A DNA stretch of 64,000 nucleotides, from assembly GCF_006175945.1 (NCBI RefSeq), contig NZ_VAJL01000001.1:62001-126000 (forward strand), written 5' to 3'. This document shows, piece after piece, positions 35,177-45,062 of this stretch; position 1 is the stretch's first letter, and every line of letters starts with the position of its first letter. The notes under the pieces are model-generated. The model had not been told where the DNA came from. It ran no database searches and was given only the letters and a program-made list of their open reading frames with translations. Source of the stretch: Chryseobacterium mulctrae. GTDB taxonomy: Bacteria; Bacteroidota; Bacteroidia; Flavobacteriales; Weeksellaceae. Both the position numbers and the translations under genes were made by a program.

Positions 35177-36904
35177 TTAATTTTTTAAAATAAAACTGAA
35201 TACACTCCCCTTTCCTACTTCGCTTTCTACAGCAATGCTTCCACGTTGTGCTTCAATAAATTCTTTACTGATGCTGAGTCCTAAACCTGTTCCTTCCGCT
35301 TTTGTTCCGGGAACCCGAAAATATCTTGTGAAAATATGTTTCAGATATTGCTCATCAATCCCTAAACCTTGATCTTCAACAGAAAATTTCACATGATCAG
35401 AATAAATCTTCTCAACTTTTATAGTGACGGTTGACTGTTCGTAAGAATAGCGGATTGCATTAGAAACAATATTATTGAGAACCCATAAAGTCTTTTCCTG
35501 ATCAGCATTGATGATATCTAGGTCTGAATCTATATCAGTAATCATAGAAATTTGTCTTTTATCTGCTGCAGATCTATTGGTTTTAATAACCTCTTCAAGC
35601 ATTTCATTAATCTTAAACGGACGAATATTCAATTGACTTACGCCGGTTTCCAATTGAGCTACATTTAATAGTTCGCCTGTAATTTTCAGCAATCGCAATG
35701 TATCTTCATCAATCCCTTTAATTAATTTTTGCTGTTCTTCATTAAGGCTTCCAATTTTTTCATTTTCCAATAATTGTAATCCCATTTGTATTGAAGAAAT
35801 AGGAGTTTTAAATTCATGAGAAACGGTTCCTATAAAACGGGTTTTAGCAAGATCAAGCTCTTTAAATGGTGTAATATTTCTAAGCATAATAACCTGACCA
35901 ATAAAACGGCTGTCATTTTCACCGGTAGGGATCACATTGATATCTAAGATTTCTTTTTCGAAATAATTTTCTTTTCCTTCCACAAAAATTTTCAATAATT
36001 CTGCAGGATTTTTCTCTGCATCCGGATTGATGATTTCGTTAATAAGATCACGCACCAAATCATTACTCACAGCAACATCCTGAATCAGCCTACCCACAAA
36101 GTTTTCTTTTTTAAGACCAGAAATTTTTAAGGCTTCATCATTTACAAAAAGAACTTTTCTGTTTTCATCAATTCCTATTACAGCATCGTGCATATTGTCA
36201 ATCAAAGTCTCGATGCGTTTTTTACCTTTTAAAATTTTATCAATTCTACTTTCAGAATATTCCTGAAGTTTTTCAGCCATTGTATTAAAAGATCTCGCCA
36301 GTTCACCAAATTCGCTGTTGCTTTCAAACTGTACCCGCTCTCTGTAATTCTGATTGGCGATCTGATGAATACTCGAAGTCAATTCACGGATCGGATTTGA
36401 AATATTGGCAGGAAGATTCACCATCAAAATAAATGCAATCAAAAAACATAAAGTTCCTGCAATAGAAATAACGGCAATTGCATTTTGTGCGGTTGTATTG
36501 GCAATTCCGCTTTTAATTTGGATGGCATTCATATTCAGCTGCATCAATTCTGCAATATCTTTTCGAATGGCTGAATGCAAACTTAAATTTTCTTTATCAT
36601 TTTTTAAATCTGAAAAATGAGCGAGTATATTTTTCGTAGCTTCTTTTTCTCCAGCTTCTGTAATATTCTGACGCTGAAGATCAAGATTTTTCTGAAATTC
36701 TGCTATTGCAAAAGGTTCTTTACCAATTTCTTCAAGCGACAACAGCATATTTCGTGAATACTGCAATGTATTGTAATTGTCAGTAAGAATATTCTGCGTG
36801 TCTTTTTTAAGCTGATAAATAAACCATCCACCCAAAGTGGAAAGTACAATTATCATAAAAAACAGGAGACCAACGCCTGCATTAAGCTTTGTTTTTATTT
36901 TCAT
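35177..36904 (-). CDS. Membrane sensor histidine kinase of the kdp locus (HAMP-PAS-HisKA-HATPase)
   Basis: 575 aa: helix 10-30, periplasmic helical domain 32-140, helix 143-163, HAMP about 165-220, PAS about 230-345 (AVIGIDENRKVLFVNDEALK), HisKA with His363 (FIGTVSHEFKTP), and HATPase (EDQGLGID, GTGLGLSISKEF). It supplies the kinase half of a split KdpD: its start overlaps the KdpD N-terminal gene by one base (TAATG), so the two are translationally coupled. It should phosphorylate the sigma-54 regulator at 45222-46574, since no OmpR-type KdpE is present. Confidence 0.93.
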   Translation of the reverse strand: MKIKTKLNAGVGLLFFMIIVLSTLGGWFIYQLKKDTQNILTDNYNTLQYSRNMLLSLEEIGKEPFAIAEFQKNLDLQRQNITEAGEKEATKNILAHFSDLKNDKENLSLHSAIRKDIAELMQLNMNAIQIKSGIANTTAQNAIAVISIAGTLCFLIAFILMVNLPANISNPIRELTSSIHQIANQNYRERVQFESNSEFGELARSFNTMAEKLQEYSESRIDKILKGKKRIETLIDNMHDAVIGIDENRKVLFVNDEALKISGLKKENFVGRLIQDVAVSNDLVRDLINEIINPDAEKNPAELLKIFVEGKENYFEKEILDINVIPTGENDSRFIGQVIMLRNITPFKELDLAKTRFIGTVSHEFKTPISSIQMGLQLLENEKIGSLNEEQQKLIKGIDEDTLRLLKITGELLNVAQLETGVSQLNIRPFKINEMLEEVIKTNRSAADKRQISMITDIDSDLDIINADQEKTLWVLNNIVSNAIRYSYEQSTVTIKVEKIYSDHVKFSVEDQGLGIDEQYLKHIFTRYFRVPGTKAEGTGLGLSISKEFIEAQRGSIAVESEVGKGSVFSFILKN

Positions 36905-38028
36905 TACGACAAAATTACTAAATCTACGTTCTGTTTTGAAAGTCTTTTGAGTAAGGAATTAAAAGTATCTGTAGCCAAAATAATTCTCCAGATATCCAGA
37001 TGTGGTTTGCCGATACATACGGTTGTAATTTTACGTTCTTCGCACTGCTCCATAATCGTCATTGCAATATTTTTACTTTGAATCTTTATGATTTCTGCGC
37101 CTAATTCGGTAGCCAGTTTAAAATTATTGATCAAATGTCTTTGCTTGTTAAGTGCAATTCTATCAGCCGATTCACGAGGAACTTGCACATATAGTAAAAA
37201 CCACTGACTGTTGTAATAACTTGCCAGTCTCGCCGTTTTTCTGATCACATTTTTAGCCGTTGTTTCGTTTGAACTGATACATGCAAGGAATTTTTCTTTC
37301 CTTAAAGTTTTTCCGGTTATAACTTCGGTCTCTACTTTTCTGGTTACCTGCGATGCAACTTCCTTCAACGCCAACTCACGAAGCTGAAGAATATTTTCAT
37401 TTTTAAAAAAATTATCTAATGCTGAAGAAATTTTACTTTTATCGTAAATTTTCCCTTCTTTTAATCTGGTAATCAATTCATCGGCTGTAAGATCGATGTT
37501 TACAACCTCATCGGCAGAAGCCAAAACGGTATCAGGAATTCTTTCGGTAACTTCAATTCCCGTCACCGTTTTCACCTCATCGTTTAGACTTTCTAAATGT
37601 TGGATGTTTACAGCGCTGATAACGTTAATTCCTGCGTCTAAAATCTCAAAAACATCCTGCCATCTTTTTTTGTTTTTGCTTCCTTCAATATTGGTATGAG
37701 CCAATTCGTCAATAATAACAATCTCAGGACGCAATACGATAATCGCCGGAACATCGAGCTCATCGAGCTCTTTTCCTTTGTAAAATAACTTTCTTCTGGG
37801 AATGATCGGAAGACCTTCCAACAAATCGTGAGTTTCTTTACGATTGTGCGTTTCTACATAGCCAATTTTTACATCAATCCCGTTTTGAAGAAGCACATGA
37901 GCTTCCTGCAGCATTCTGTAGGTTTTTCCTACACCTGCACTCATCCCGATGTAAATTTTCAGTTTACCCCGTTTTGAACTGTTAATTAACTGCAGAAACT
38001 CTTCCGCTGATTTTCGTGATTCATTCAT
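36904..38028 (-). CDS. kdpD: KdpD N-terminal sensor protein (KdpD domain plus Usp), without kinase
   Basis: A 374-aa protein with the KdpD domain (about 20-230) and a universal-stress-protein domain (about 245-370, FLACISSNETTAKNVIRKTA). The Walker A motif GMSAGVGKTYRM is at 28-39, with Walker B-like IVIIDELAHTNIEG. It lacks the DUF4118 membrane region and the histidine kinase core of E. coli KdpD (894 aa); those functions are in the adjacent gene. Such split KdpD proteins are normal in Flavobacteriia. It lies 10 bp behind the porin gene. Confidence 0.93.
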   Translation of the reverse strand: MNESRKSAEEFLQLINSSKRGKLKIYIGMSAGVGKTYRMLQEAHVLLQNGIDVKIGYVETHNRKETHDLLEGLPIIPRRKLFYKGKELDELDVPAIIVLRPEIVIIDELAHTNIEGSKNKKRWQDVFEILDAGINVISAVNIQHLESLNDEVKTVTGIEVTERIPDTVLASADEVVNIDLTADELITRLKEGKIYDKSKISSALDNFFKNENILQLRELALKEVASQVTRKVETEVITGKTLRKEKFLACISSNETTAKNVIRKTARLASYYNSQWFLLYVQVPRESADRIALNKQRHLINNFKLATELGAEIIKIQSKNIAMTIMEQCEERKITTVCIGKPHLDIWRIILATDTFNSLLKRLSKQNVDLVILS

Positions 38029-38038
38029 TTTTTTTCAT

Positions 38039-39118
38039 TTAAAATGAAATTGCCAAAGCTGTAGTTGCCGTCAAACTGTTTTTATTAAACTCATCTGTTC
38101 TTTTCATAAAGATAGCATCTTTACTGTTTAAATTTCTTATTTCTGTTCGCCAGACAAGATTTGGAAAAATCTGATAGTCTGCATTGAAAGAATATCCGAA
38201 AGTTTTGAAACCATTTTCTGTACCTGTAGAAATGATTACTCCTTTTTCATCCTGATAATATTCTCCTCTTGCTGTAAAACTCAATTTATCTATAGCATTG
38301 TATTTTGCAATTAAAACTGGCGTGTACCAAATAGTATACTGGTCGCTTCCTTTTGCTTTTTGTTCGGCTCCGATGTCAAAACCTGCAGTAATACCCAATT
38401 TTTTATTGATTTGATATACCGCATACAGATTGTGGAAATATCGCATTTGGCGAATACTATCGGGTTTATCATTTCCTATGAAAGAACTGCTGTTAATGGT
38501 CAATTTTTCGTTTGGTTTAAATACCAACTGATGACCGAATGCAGGAGTAGAATTTCCGTCAACTCTCTGAATTCTTTGCCAACCGTTGAGTAACAAACCA
38601 CTAACAAACCATTTCCCACTTTCAGAAGTATAAGAAATTTTTGCACCCGTTTCGAAATAAGGAGAATTGTCAGCAAAAAGACTTCGGGTAAGTGTCCAGT
38701 TATCTTTTCCTACCGCACTTTCAAAACCTAAATGCGATGGGAAAATTCCGGCATCGATCCATAGATTATGTTTTTTGGAGATCTTTAAACCCGCATTAGC
38801 TTCATAAACATTTTTCATCACGCCTTGTTCGGCTGCATAATTTGCATTCATGTAAGTTCCCACAGCGAGAGCCAGATTAGCTCGTACATTTTCGGTGTTG
38901 TAAGCAGTTTTTATATAGGCTAAATTCACGTTCACTTCGTTATTTCGATTGTGGCTGTATACAAATCCTGGTCGGTTATTGTTTTTAGGATTATTAAAAT
39001 CTGCTGTGTAATAAACTTCAGCGTATCCGCCTATTGTAAGTGGTTTATTGATTGAATCGTTTTGTGCAGATGCCGTAATTCCGCATACTGCTAACAAAAC
39101 AAAAAGTATTTTTTTCAT
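38039..39118 (-). CDS. Outer-membrane porin of the kdp locus
   Basis: A 359-aa protein with a signal peptide (MKKILFVLLAVCGITASAQ) and about sixteen amphipathic beta strands that end in TTALAISF, a typical terminal strand with Phe. The family annotation is porin or OmpL-like barrel (opening LTIGGYAEVYYTADFNNPKN). Its place between kdpC and kdpD suggests it lets K+ cross the outer membrane toward the ATPase, as inferred for Flavobacteriia loci with this gene order. Confidence 0.88.
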   Translation of the reverse strand: MKKILFVLLAVCGITASAQNDSINKPLTIGGYAEVYYTADFNNPKNNNRPGFVYSHNRNNEVNVNLAYIKTAYNTENVRANLALAVGTYMNANYAAEQGVMKNVYEANAGLKISKKHNLWIDAGIFPSHLGFESAVGKDNWTLTRSLFADNSPYFETGAKISYTSESGKWFVSGLLLNGWQRIQRVDGNSTPAFGHQLVFKPNEKLTINSSSFIGNDKPDSIRQMRYFHNLYAVYQINKKLGITAGFDIGAEQKAKGSDQYTIWYTPVLIAKYNAIDKLSFTARGEYYQDEKGVIISTGTENGFKTFGYSFNADYQIFPNLVWRTEIRNLNSKDAIFMKRTDEFNKNSLTATTALAISF

Positions 39119-39445
39119 TTATTTTAAATTAAAAAGTGTGGGAGAATTTCATTTAGAAAATCATTGTTGTCCGATGAAAAACATAAATAAATCGACCAAT
39201 AATATGTTCATAGATAAACTAACAGTTCGCTCCTCCGGAGCTTTTTTGGTGGAAGGAAATTCATTTATCTGTTAACAGTAAATCCCGATGGGATTAAATA
39301 CAGCTCTATTAGGAGCGAATTGTTAATAGCAAATAGTAGTTTATAGAACTAAAGCTTCAGCGGAACGACCTGCTAATTGTATTTAATTTTTATCGGACAA
39401 AATGTAAAAATGAAATTTAAGATGAGAAATATTGATTTTTAAAAC
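39119..39445. repeat. Gap between kdpC and porin containing a MITE-like element (39167-39400)
   Basis: The 327-base gap holds an element of about 234 bp. The left end is TTGTCCGATGAAAAA (39167-39181) and the right end is its near-complement (39386-39400), 13 of 15 positions matching, nine of them in a row. Inside are small palindromes: GCTCCTCCGGAGC, ATCCCGATGGGAT and GCTCTATTAGGAGC. Two inner segments, AACAGTTCGCTCCT (from 39221) and the complement of AGGAGCGAATTGTT, also pair. There is no coding capacity. A target duplication could not be fixed. I recognise the style as a dispersed Bacteroidota repeat. Confidence 0.7.
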
Positions 39446-40012
39446 TTATTTTCCGCTTAATTGGTCTAATGCGATATTCAATTCAAGAACATTGATTTTT
39501 TCAGGACCAAATAGTCCAATCAATGGTTTTTCTGTATGTTCAGCGATGAGATTATTGATTTCTCTTTCATACAGATTTCTGCTTTTAGCAATTCTTTTTG
39601 CCTGAATTTTTGCAGCTTGTACCGAGATATTTGGGTCAAGTCCACTTCCACTTGCGGTCACCAGATCTGCAGGGATTTCTGACTTTGCAATTCCGGGGTT
39701 TTTCATCATAAAGGTATCGATACGAGCCTGAACTTGTTTTAAATACTCTTCATTTGATGGACCTTTGTTGCTTCCTCCAGAACCTGCAGCATTGTAATCT
39801 ACCGAAGAAGGTCTTGACCAAAAATATTTGTCGCTGGTAAAAGACTGTGCGATATTCGCATAATAGGTTTTGTTATTATGAGTAATCAAATCTCCTTTTC
39901 CACGATTAGGTGAAAGCTGAGCAATTGCCCAAATAGAAACCGGATAAATAATTGCAAGAAGGATGATGCACAAAGCAGTCAGTTTTATTGCTGGTAAAAT
40001 ATGTGTTTTCAT
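39446..40012 (-). CDS. kdpC: K+-transporting ATPase subunit C
   Basis: 188 aa from the ATG at 40012, where the family begins (MKTHILPAIKLTALCIILL). An upstream in-frame start at 40099 would add 29 non-conserved hydrophobic residues. One membrane helix (9-29) is followed by a periplasmic domain with the KdpC signatures YFWSRPSSVDYNAAGSGGSN and ASGSGLDPNISVQAAKIQ. KdpC stabilises the KdpFABC complex and raises ATP affinity of KdpB. It follows kdpB by 100 bases in the same operon. Confidence 0.95.
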   Translation of the reverse strand: MKTHILPAIKLTALCIILLAIIYPVSIWAIAQLSPNRGKGDLITHNNKTYYANIAQSFTSDKYFWSRPSSVDYNAAGSGGSNKGPSNEEYLKQVQARIDTFMMKNPGIAKSEIPADLVTASGSGLDPNISVQAAKIQAKRIAKSRNLYEREINNLIAEHTEKPLIGLFGPEKINVLELNIALDQLSGK

Positions 40013-40112
40013 TTTATAATAATTTATTGAAAGGCAAATGGCAAGAAGAAATGAGGTCGTTAAAAGGACGAAAAGTATGATAAAGCTTCTCCTTGCCAAG
40101 CCAGTTAGATAT

Positions 40113-42122
40113 TTAGAAAAATAAGGAAACGACGAGGTCTATAATTTTAATACCGATAAATGGAATTACCACACCACCCAATCCGAAGATGAATAGATTA
40201 CGTCTTAACAAAGCCGATGCACCGATTGGCTTATAAGCAACCCCTTTCAGAGCCAATGGGATCAATATCGGAATGATGATCGCATTGAAGATTACCGCAG
40301 ATAAAATTGCACTTTCCGGGCTGTGAAGATTCATAATATTTAAACCTTGTAATGTAGGAATTGCGGTAATAAATAATGCAGGAATAATCGCAAAATATTT
40401 GGCAACGTCATTGGCAATACTGAATGTCGTTAATGTTCCTCTCGTCATCAGCAATTGTTTACCAATTTCTACAACTTCAATTAATTTTGTAGGATCGTTA
40501 TCCAAATCAACCATATTTCCGGCTTCTTTTGCAGCCTGAGTTCCACTGTTCATTGCAACACCCACATCTGCCTGAGCTAAAGCGGGAGCATCATTGGTAC
40601 CGTCTCCCATCATCGCAACTAAACGACCTTCAGTTTGTTCTTTCTTGATGTAATTCATCTTATCTTCAGGTTTTGCTTCTGCGATAAAATCATCAACTCC
40701 GGCTTTTTCTGCGATAAATTTTGCGGTAAGCGGGTTATCTCCAGTAACCATTACGGTTTTAATACCCATTTTTCTTAGACGGTCAAAACGTTCGCTGATT
40801 CCGGGTTTGATAATATCCTGAAGTTCAATAACTCCCAAAACTTTTTCATTTTCTGAAACCACCAATGGCGTTCCACCATTTTGAGAAATTTCTTTAACCT
40901 TTAAATCTATTTCTTGTGGGAAAGTGTTTCCAGCTGCTTCAGATATTTTTCTGATAGCATCTGTTGCTCCTTTTCTAATGCGGGTTTCATCAAAATCAAT
41001 TCCTGAGCTTCTGGTTTCTGCAGTAAATTTGATAAATTGAGGGTTGTTTATTTCATAGCTTAAAGGATTAATTCCTGCCAATTCAATAATCGATTTTCCT
41101 TCAGGAGTTTCATCTGCCATTGAACTCAAAACAGCTGCTTTTATCAATTGCTTTTCATCAACCTGATGAGCCGGATAAAAACTTGTTGCTTTACGGTTTC
41201 CTATGGTAATTGTACCGGTTTTATCTAAAAGTAAAACGTCAATATCTCCTGCTGTTTCTACTGCTCTACCACTTTTTGTAATCACGTTTGCTCTCAAAGC
41301 TCTGTCCATTCCGGCAATTCCGATCGCAGACAATAATCCGCCAATAGTTGTTGGAATCAGACATACAAAAAGAGAAATAAATGATGCAATTGTAATTGTT
41401 ACATTAGAATAATCGGCGAACGGTTTTAACGTTACGCAAACAATGATAAACACCAATGTAAAACCTGCCAGTAGAATGGTCAATGCAATTTCGTTTGGAG
41501 TTTTTTGTCTGGAAGCACCTTCTACCAAAGCAATCATTTTATCTAAAAAGCTTTCTCCCGGCTGTGTAGTTACCTGTACAACAATTTTGTCGGACAAAAC
41601 TTTTGTACCTCCAGTTACAGAACTTTTATCACCACCCGCTTCACGAATTACAGGAGCAGATTCTCCAGTAATTGCACTTTCATCTATTGTAGCAAGACCT
41701 TCAATGATTTCTCCGTCTGAAGGGATAATATCTCCGGCTTCACAAACAAAAACATCTCCTTTCTGTAATTTAGATGAAGAAATGGTTTGCCCATTCTGCA
41801 GTTTTGCAGGGGTTTCTTCTCTGGTTTTACGAAGACTGTCTGCTTGGGCTTTTCCTCTCGCTTCGGCAATTGCTTCAGCAAAGTTTCCAAACAGAACGGT
41901 CAATAAAAGAATGATGAAAACCGTAAAATTGTATGCAAAACTTCCCTGAGATTTTTCTCCTGTCAAAGTCCAGATACTTACGAAAAACATCACCAATGTA
42001 CCTAGCCATACAAGAAACATGACAGGGTTTTTAAACATCGGTTTAGGATTCAGCTTCACAAAAGACTGTTTCAGTGCTTCCTGAACCAATTCTTTTTGAA
42101 ACAAAGATTTATTTTGAGTCAT
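40113..42122 (-). CDS. kdpB: K+-transporting P-type ATPase subunit B
   Basis: A 669-aa P-type ATPase. The phosphorylated Asp300 is in [13 protein letters not shown]; the actuator motif TGES is at 152-155, where the Ser used for inhibitory phosphorylation in E. coli is preserved; and the hinge motif is [20 protein letters not shown]. KdpB hydrolyses ATP to drive K+ uptake through KdpA. It follows kdpA by 23 bp. Length is typical (about 680). Confidence 0.97.
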   Translation of the reverse strand: MTQNKSLFQKELVQEALKQSFVKLNPKPMFKNPVMFLVWLGTLVMFFVSIWTLTGEKSQGSFAYNFTVFIILLLTVLFGNFAEAIAEARGKAQADSLRKTREETPAKLQNGQTISSSKLQKGDVFVCEAGDIIPSDGEIIEGLATIDESAITGESAPVIREAGGDKSSVTGGTKVLSDKIVVQVTTQPGESFLDKMIALVEGASRQKTPNEIALTILLAGFTLVFIIVCVTLKPFADYSNVTITIASFISLFVCLIPTTIGGLLSAIGIAGMDRALRANVITKSGRAVETAGDIDVLLLDKTGTITIGNRKATSFYPAHQVDEKQLIKAAVLSSMADETPEGKSIIELAGINPLSYEINNPQFIKFTAETRSSGIDFDETRIRKGATDAIRKISEAAGNTFPQEIDLKVKEISQNGGTPLVVSENEKVLGVIELQDIIKPGISERFDRLRKMGIKTVMVTGDNPLTAKFIAEKAGVDDFIAEAKPEDKMNYIKKEQTEGRLVAMMGDGTNDAPALAQADVGVAMNSGTQAAKEAGNMVDLDNDPTKLIEVVEIGKQLLMTRGTLTTFSIANDVAKYFAIIPALFITAIPTLQGLNIMNLHSPESAILSAVIFNAIIIPILIPLALKGVAYKPIGASALLRRNLFIFGLGGVVIPFIGIKIIDLVVSLFF

Positions 42123-42145
42123 TTTAATTTCTGTTATTTTAAATT

Positions 42146-43834
42146 TTATTTCGTCGAAAAATATTCTGCAATCGGTCCTAAAGCCAATGCAGGGAAGAAA
42201 GCGAGTGCTGCAATAATAGCAATCACAGCAAAAGTCATGAGTCCAAATGTTGAAGTATCTGTTTTTAAAGTTCCTTCACCTTCTGGAATATATTTTTTCT
42301 GAGCTAATAATCCTGCAATTGCTACAGGTCCGATAATTGGTAAGAAACGACCCAACAGCAAGACAATTCCTGTAGAAATATTCCAAAAAGGGTTATTATC
42401 GCCTAAACCTTCAAAACCACTCCCGTTGTTGGCAGCAGAAGATGTATATTCATACAATACTTCACTAAAACCATGAAATCCTGGATTATTGAGTGTAGAA
42501 GTTCCGACTTCCGGAAAATAAGCAGCTATTGCAGTTCCTACGAGAATAAGAAACGGATGAAATAACGCTACAATCATCGCAATTTTCATTTCACGGGCTT
42601 CAATTTTTTTACCCATAAATTCCGGAGTACGACCTACCATCAATCCGCTGATGAAAACTGCAAGAATAATGTAGATGAAGATATTCAGAATACCTGCTCC
42701 GTCGCCGCCATAGAAAGCATTCACCATCATTGCAAGCATTTGAGTCATTCCTGACAGTGGCATCGCACTGTCATGCATTGAATTGATAGATCCGGTAGAA
42801 ATAACCGTAGTTACAATACTCCAAAAACCTGAAGCAGCCGATCCGAAACGAATTTCTTTACCTTCCATTGCGCCTAATGACTGATCAATCCCCATCTGAC
42901 TGATCGCAGGATTACCATTCATTTCCATAATAACCGTTGGTACAGCCAACAAAAGAAAACCAACCGTCATGACTCCAAAGATCATGTATCCGAATTTTTT
43001 TCTGCGGATAAAATGTCCAAATGCAAAAACCATCGCCATCGGAATGATAAATTGGGCAAACATCTCAACCATATTGGTAAAGTAAGTGGGATTTTCTAAA
43101 GGATGTGCTCCGTTAGCTCCAAAAAAACCTCCACCATTGGTTCCGACGTGTTTTATAGGAACAAATGCTGCAACCGGTCCTGTAGAAACCTCTACATTTT
43201 TACCTTCTAGCGTGATCATTTTATCTTTTCCGCTAAAGGTCATCGGCATTCCCTGAAATACCATTACTGCCCCCATTAAAAATGAAAGAGGTAGTAAAAT
43301 TCTGGTCGTAGATCTAAGTAAATAATCGTAAAAATTTCCAAGCTTTGTAGTGGATCTTTCTCTGAAAGCTTTAAAAATAACTATTGAGGCCGCCATTCCT
43401 GTTGCTGCGGAAACAAATTGAAGAAACATCAGCCATATTTGCCCCAGATAACTCATTCCGGTTTCTCCAGAATAATGCTGCAAATTACAGTTGACCAAGA
43501 AAGAGATTGTTGTATTGAAGGCTAAATCCGGCGACATATCAGGATTTGCGTCTGGATTGAGCGGAAGCCAGCTCATATTCATTAAAATCAGCATGCTCAT
43601 AAAAAACCATAAGAAATTGATGGTTAAGAGTGCTACTAAATGTTGCTTCCAATTCATTTCATGATCAGGATTAATTCCTGATATTTTGTAGAAAAACCTT
43701 TCTACGGGTTTGAAAACAGGATCAAGAAAGGTTTTTTCTCCTGTGTAGACTTTTGAAATATACTTTCCAAAAGGTATCGCCAATAGTAATGTTATTAAAA
43801 ACATCGCTACAACGCCTAAGATTTCAGTGTTCAT
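42146..43834 (-). CDS. kdpA: K+-transporting ATPase subunit A
   Basis: A 562-aa K+-channel-like subunit with ten or so membrane helices. The four selectivity-filter-like segments of the SKT superfamily are visible, among them [30 protein letters not shown] and [14 protein letters not shown]. KdpA binds and moves K+. It is preceded on the same strand by a 39-codon membrane peptide and KdpF. Confidence 0.97.
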   Translation of the reverse strand: MNTEILGVVAMFLITLLLAIPFGKYISKVYTGEKTFLDPVFKPVERFFYKISGINPDHEMNWKQHLVALLTINFLWFFMSMLILMNMSWLPLNPDANPDMSPDLAFNTTISFLVNCNLQHYSGETGMSYLGQIWLMFLQFVSAATGMAASIVIFKAFRERSTTKLGNFYDYLLRSTTRILLPLSFLMGAVMVFQGMPMTFSGKDKMITLEGKNVEVSTGPVAAFVPIKHVGTNGGGFFGANGAHPLENPTYFTNMVEMFAQFIIPMAMVFAFGHFIRRKKFGYMIFGVMTVGFLLLAVPTVIMEMNGNPAISQMGIDQSLGAMEGKEIRFGSAASGFWSIVTTVISTGSINSMHDSAMPLSGMTQMLAMMVNAFYGGDGAGILNIFIYIILAVFISGLMVGRTPEFMGKKIEAREMKIAMIVALFHPFLILVGTAIAAYFPEVGTSTLNNPGFHGFSEVLYEYTSSAANNGSGFEGLGDNNPFWNISTGIVLLLGRFLPIIGPVAIAGLLAQKKYIPEGEGTLKTDTSTFGLMTFAVIAIIAALAFFPALALGPIAEYFSTK

Positions 43835-43841
43835 AGTTTGT

Positions 43842-43961
43842 TTAATGAATTAATGCAAATTCTTTTACGGAAATCACCAAATACAAAAAAGCAATAACGA
43901 AACTAATCCAAAAAATCAGGATTCCCCACTCTTTTATTTGATGCATGATCTTGCGGTTCAT
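43842..43961 (-). CDS. Small membrane peptide between kdpF and kdpA, 39 aa
   Basis: MNRKIMHQIKEWGILIFWIS starts a 39-aa peptide with one hydrophobic helix (about 12-32) and a short polar end. It sits 18 bp after kdpF and 7 bp before kdpA, in the operon frame and strand. It is too short for database-style recognition by eye. The single helix and position suggest an accessory subunit of the Kdp complex, which is an inference. Confidence 0.65.
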   Translation of the reverse strand: MNRKIMHQIKEWGILIFWISFVIAFLYLVISVKEFALIH

Positions 43962-43979
43962 TTGCTTATTAAATTATTT

Positions 43980-44057
43980 TTAAAATTTTTCTGGTTTTAC
44001 AAGCACATAGCAGATATAAATGAATATGGCTATTGAAATAAGAAATAGAATGGTCAT
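43980..44057 (-). CDS. kdpF: K+-transporting ATPase subunit F
   Basis: A 25-aa single-helix peptide, MTILFLISIAIFIYICYVLV followed by KPEKF. Length, hydrophobic core and the terminal YVLVKPEKF match KdpF (E. coli 29 aa, also ending in a Leu-Lys-Pro-Glu-type tail). KdpF stabilises the KdpFABC complex in the inner membrane. It starts 3 bases behind the 126-aa gene. Confidence 0.88.
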   Translation of the reverse strand: MTILFLISIAIFIYICYVLVKPEKF

Positions 44058-44060
44058 TTT

Positions 44061-44441
44061 TTAAAATTTTAAATTTTGATCTTTTTTTGTTTGTTCGCTG
44101 TACACGGTTCTAAAATCTTTTGGAATTTCCTGATAGAGAAATTTCCATTGTTGAGGTTTCAGATTTTTTCTCAGATTTCCGAATGAGCGTACAAAAAGAT
44201 TTTCTATAATGTATCTGATGTAGGAATTCCCATTTTTATAAATCCAGTACATTCTTTTGATTGAAATATTAATCTTCTGTACGTTTGATTTTTCTGTAAG
44301 AACTTTAATATCATCTACTGTAACCTGCACTACTCCTGGAAAATTGTTTTGCTCAGAAAGCTTTACAATCTCTCTTCGAACCGCTGGAAAAAATACTTTC
44401 AGATATTCTACAGCGGTAAATCTGTTTATTTTATTCAACAT
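44061..44441 (-). CDS. Hypothetical 126-aa protein of the kdp locus (DUF7674-like)
   Basis: A soluble basic protein whose core INISIKRMYWIYKNGNSYIR plus YIIENLFVRSFGNL aligns with the 119-aa protein at 44703 (ITKMNLLYSKGDQALKNAIENIFVYSLDNL). Both may belong to the family I recall as DUF7674, of unknown function; that name is tentative. It is closely packed between a 27-aa membrane peptide (1 bp upstream) and kdpF (3 bp downstream), so it is expressed with the K+ transporter. A regulatory role is plausible but unproven. Confidence 0.75.
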   Translation of the reverse strand: MLNKINRFTAVEYLKVFFPAVRREIVKLSEQNNFPGVVQVTVDDIKVLTEKSNVQKINISIKRMYWIYKNGNSYIRYIIENLFVRSFGNLRKNLKPQQWKFLYQEIPKDFRTVYSEQTKKDQNLKF

Positions 44442-44442
44442 T

Positions 44443-44526
44443 TTAAATTTTGTCGAAATATTCTACGAGACGGTAAAACAAAACGAACAACACACTTGCC
44501 GTAATTAATAGAATAATTGTTGTCAT
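44443..44526 (-). CDS. Small membrane peptide of the kdp locus, 27 aa
   Basis: MTTIILLITASVLFVLFYRL followed by VEYFDKI: a single hydrophobic helix and a short charged tail, resembling KdpF in size and layout without its KPE ending. It ends one base before the 126-aa gene starts and begins 13 bp behind the 46-aa peptide gene. The regular packing argues for a real gene. It could be a second KdpF-like subunit. Confidence 0.6.
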   Translation of the reverse strand: MTTIILLITASVLFVLFYRLVEYFDKI

Positions 44527-44539
44527 TTTTTTATTTATT

Positions 44540-44680
44540 TTAGTTTACCTGTAAAATCGCAGCGGCTACAAAAACTCCAAGGATTACAGCAATATTGATG
44601 GTAATAATCTCAAGATTATGTTTTTCACGAGTAGACTTTAAAAGTTTCCAGTCACCGATTTTTCTGATTTTTGATTTCAT
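44540..44680 (-). CDS. Small membrane protein of the kdp locus, 46 aa
   Basis: MKSKIRKIGDWKLLKSTREK starts a basic N-terminal half, followed by one helix (IITINIAVILGVFVAAAIL). It is cytoplasmic-in with a single membrane span. It sits 22 bp behind the 119-aa gene and 13 bp ahead of the 27-aa peptide gene. I do not recognise a family. Spacing and strand place it in the kdp operon. Confidence 0.6.
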   Translation of the reverse strand: MKSKIRKIGDWKLLKSTREKHNLEIITINIAVILGVFVAAAILQVN

Positions 44681-44702
44681 AGTGTGTGATTTTTATTGTT
44701 TT

Positions 44703-45062
44703 TTAAATTCCTGATTTATAAACCTGACGTAGATAGTTGTTTTGCAGAGTCGGTGACATTTTTGCGAAAATCAAGTCTTTGTATGATGGTTCGCAGCAAA
44801 ACGTAAGATTGTCTAAAGAGTAAACAAAAATGTTTTCGATAGCGTTTTTTAATGCCTGATCTCCTTTGCTGTAAAGCAGATTCATCTTGGTGATCGATTT
44901 CATCAGAATTTTCTGATCATGATCTTTTATCAGTTTTTTGATTTGTTTGGTGAAAACACTGATTACCATAAACGGCGTTTTTGTTTTGTAAGAATCTTTA
45001 AACTCTTCCTGAGATTCAGGAATCAATTTTATGATTTCTCTTACGGCATCTGTATGATTCAT
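44703..45062 (-). CDS. Hypothetical 119-aa protein, first gene of the kdp operon (DUF7674-like)
   Basis: A soluble all-alpha-looking protein (MNHTDAVREIIKLIPESQEE). Its core resembles the 126-aa protein two genes downstream, so the two are diverged paralogues. The 160-bp gap upstream, with the activator gene's terminator in it, makes this the likely first gene of the transporter transcript. Function unknown; the DUF7674 name is from memory and tentative. Confidence 0.72.
   Translation of the reverse strand: MNHTDAVREIIKLIPESQEEFKDSYKTKTPFMVISVFTKQIKKLIKDHDQKILMKSITKMNLLYSKGDQALKNAIENIFVYSLDNLTFCCEPSYKDLIFAKMSPTLQNNYLRQVYKSGI

Noticed and set aside
41443..41949. A 168-codon frame antisense to kdpB
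   Set aside because: It is a mirror of the highly conserved kdpB coding sequence and has no independent signals.
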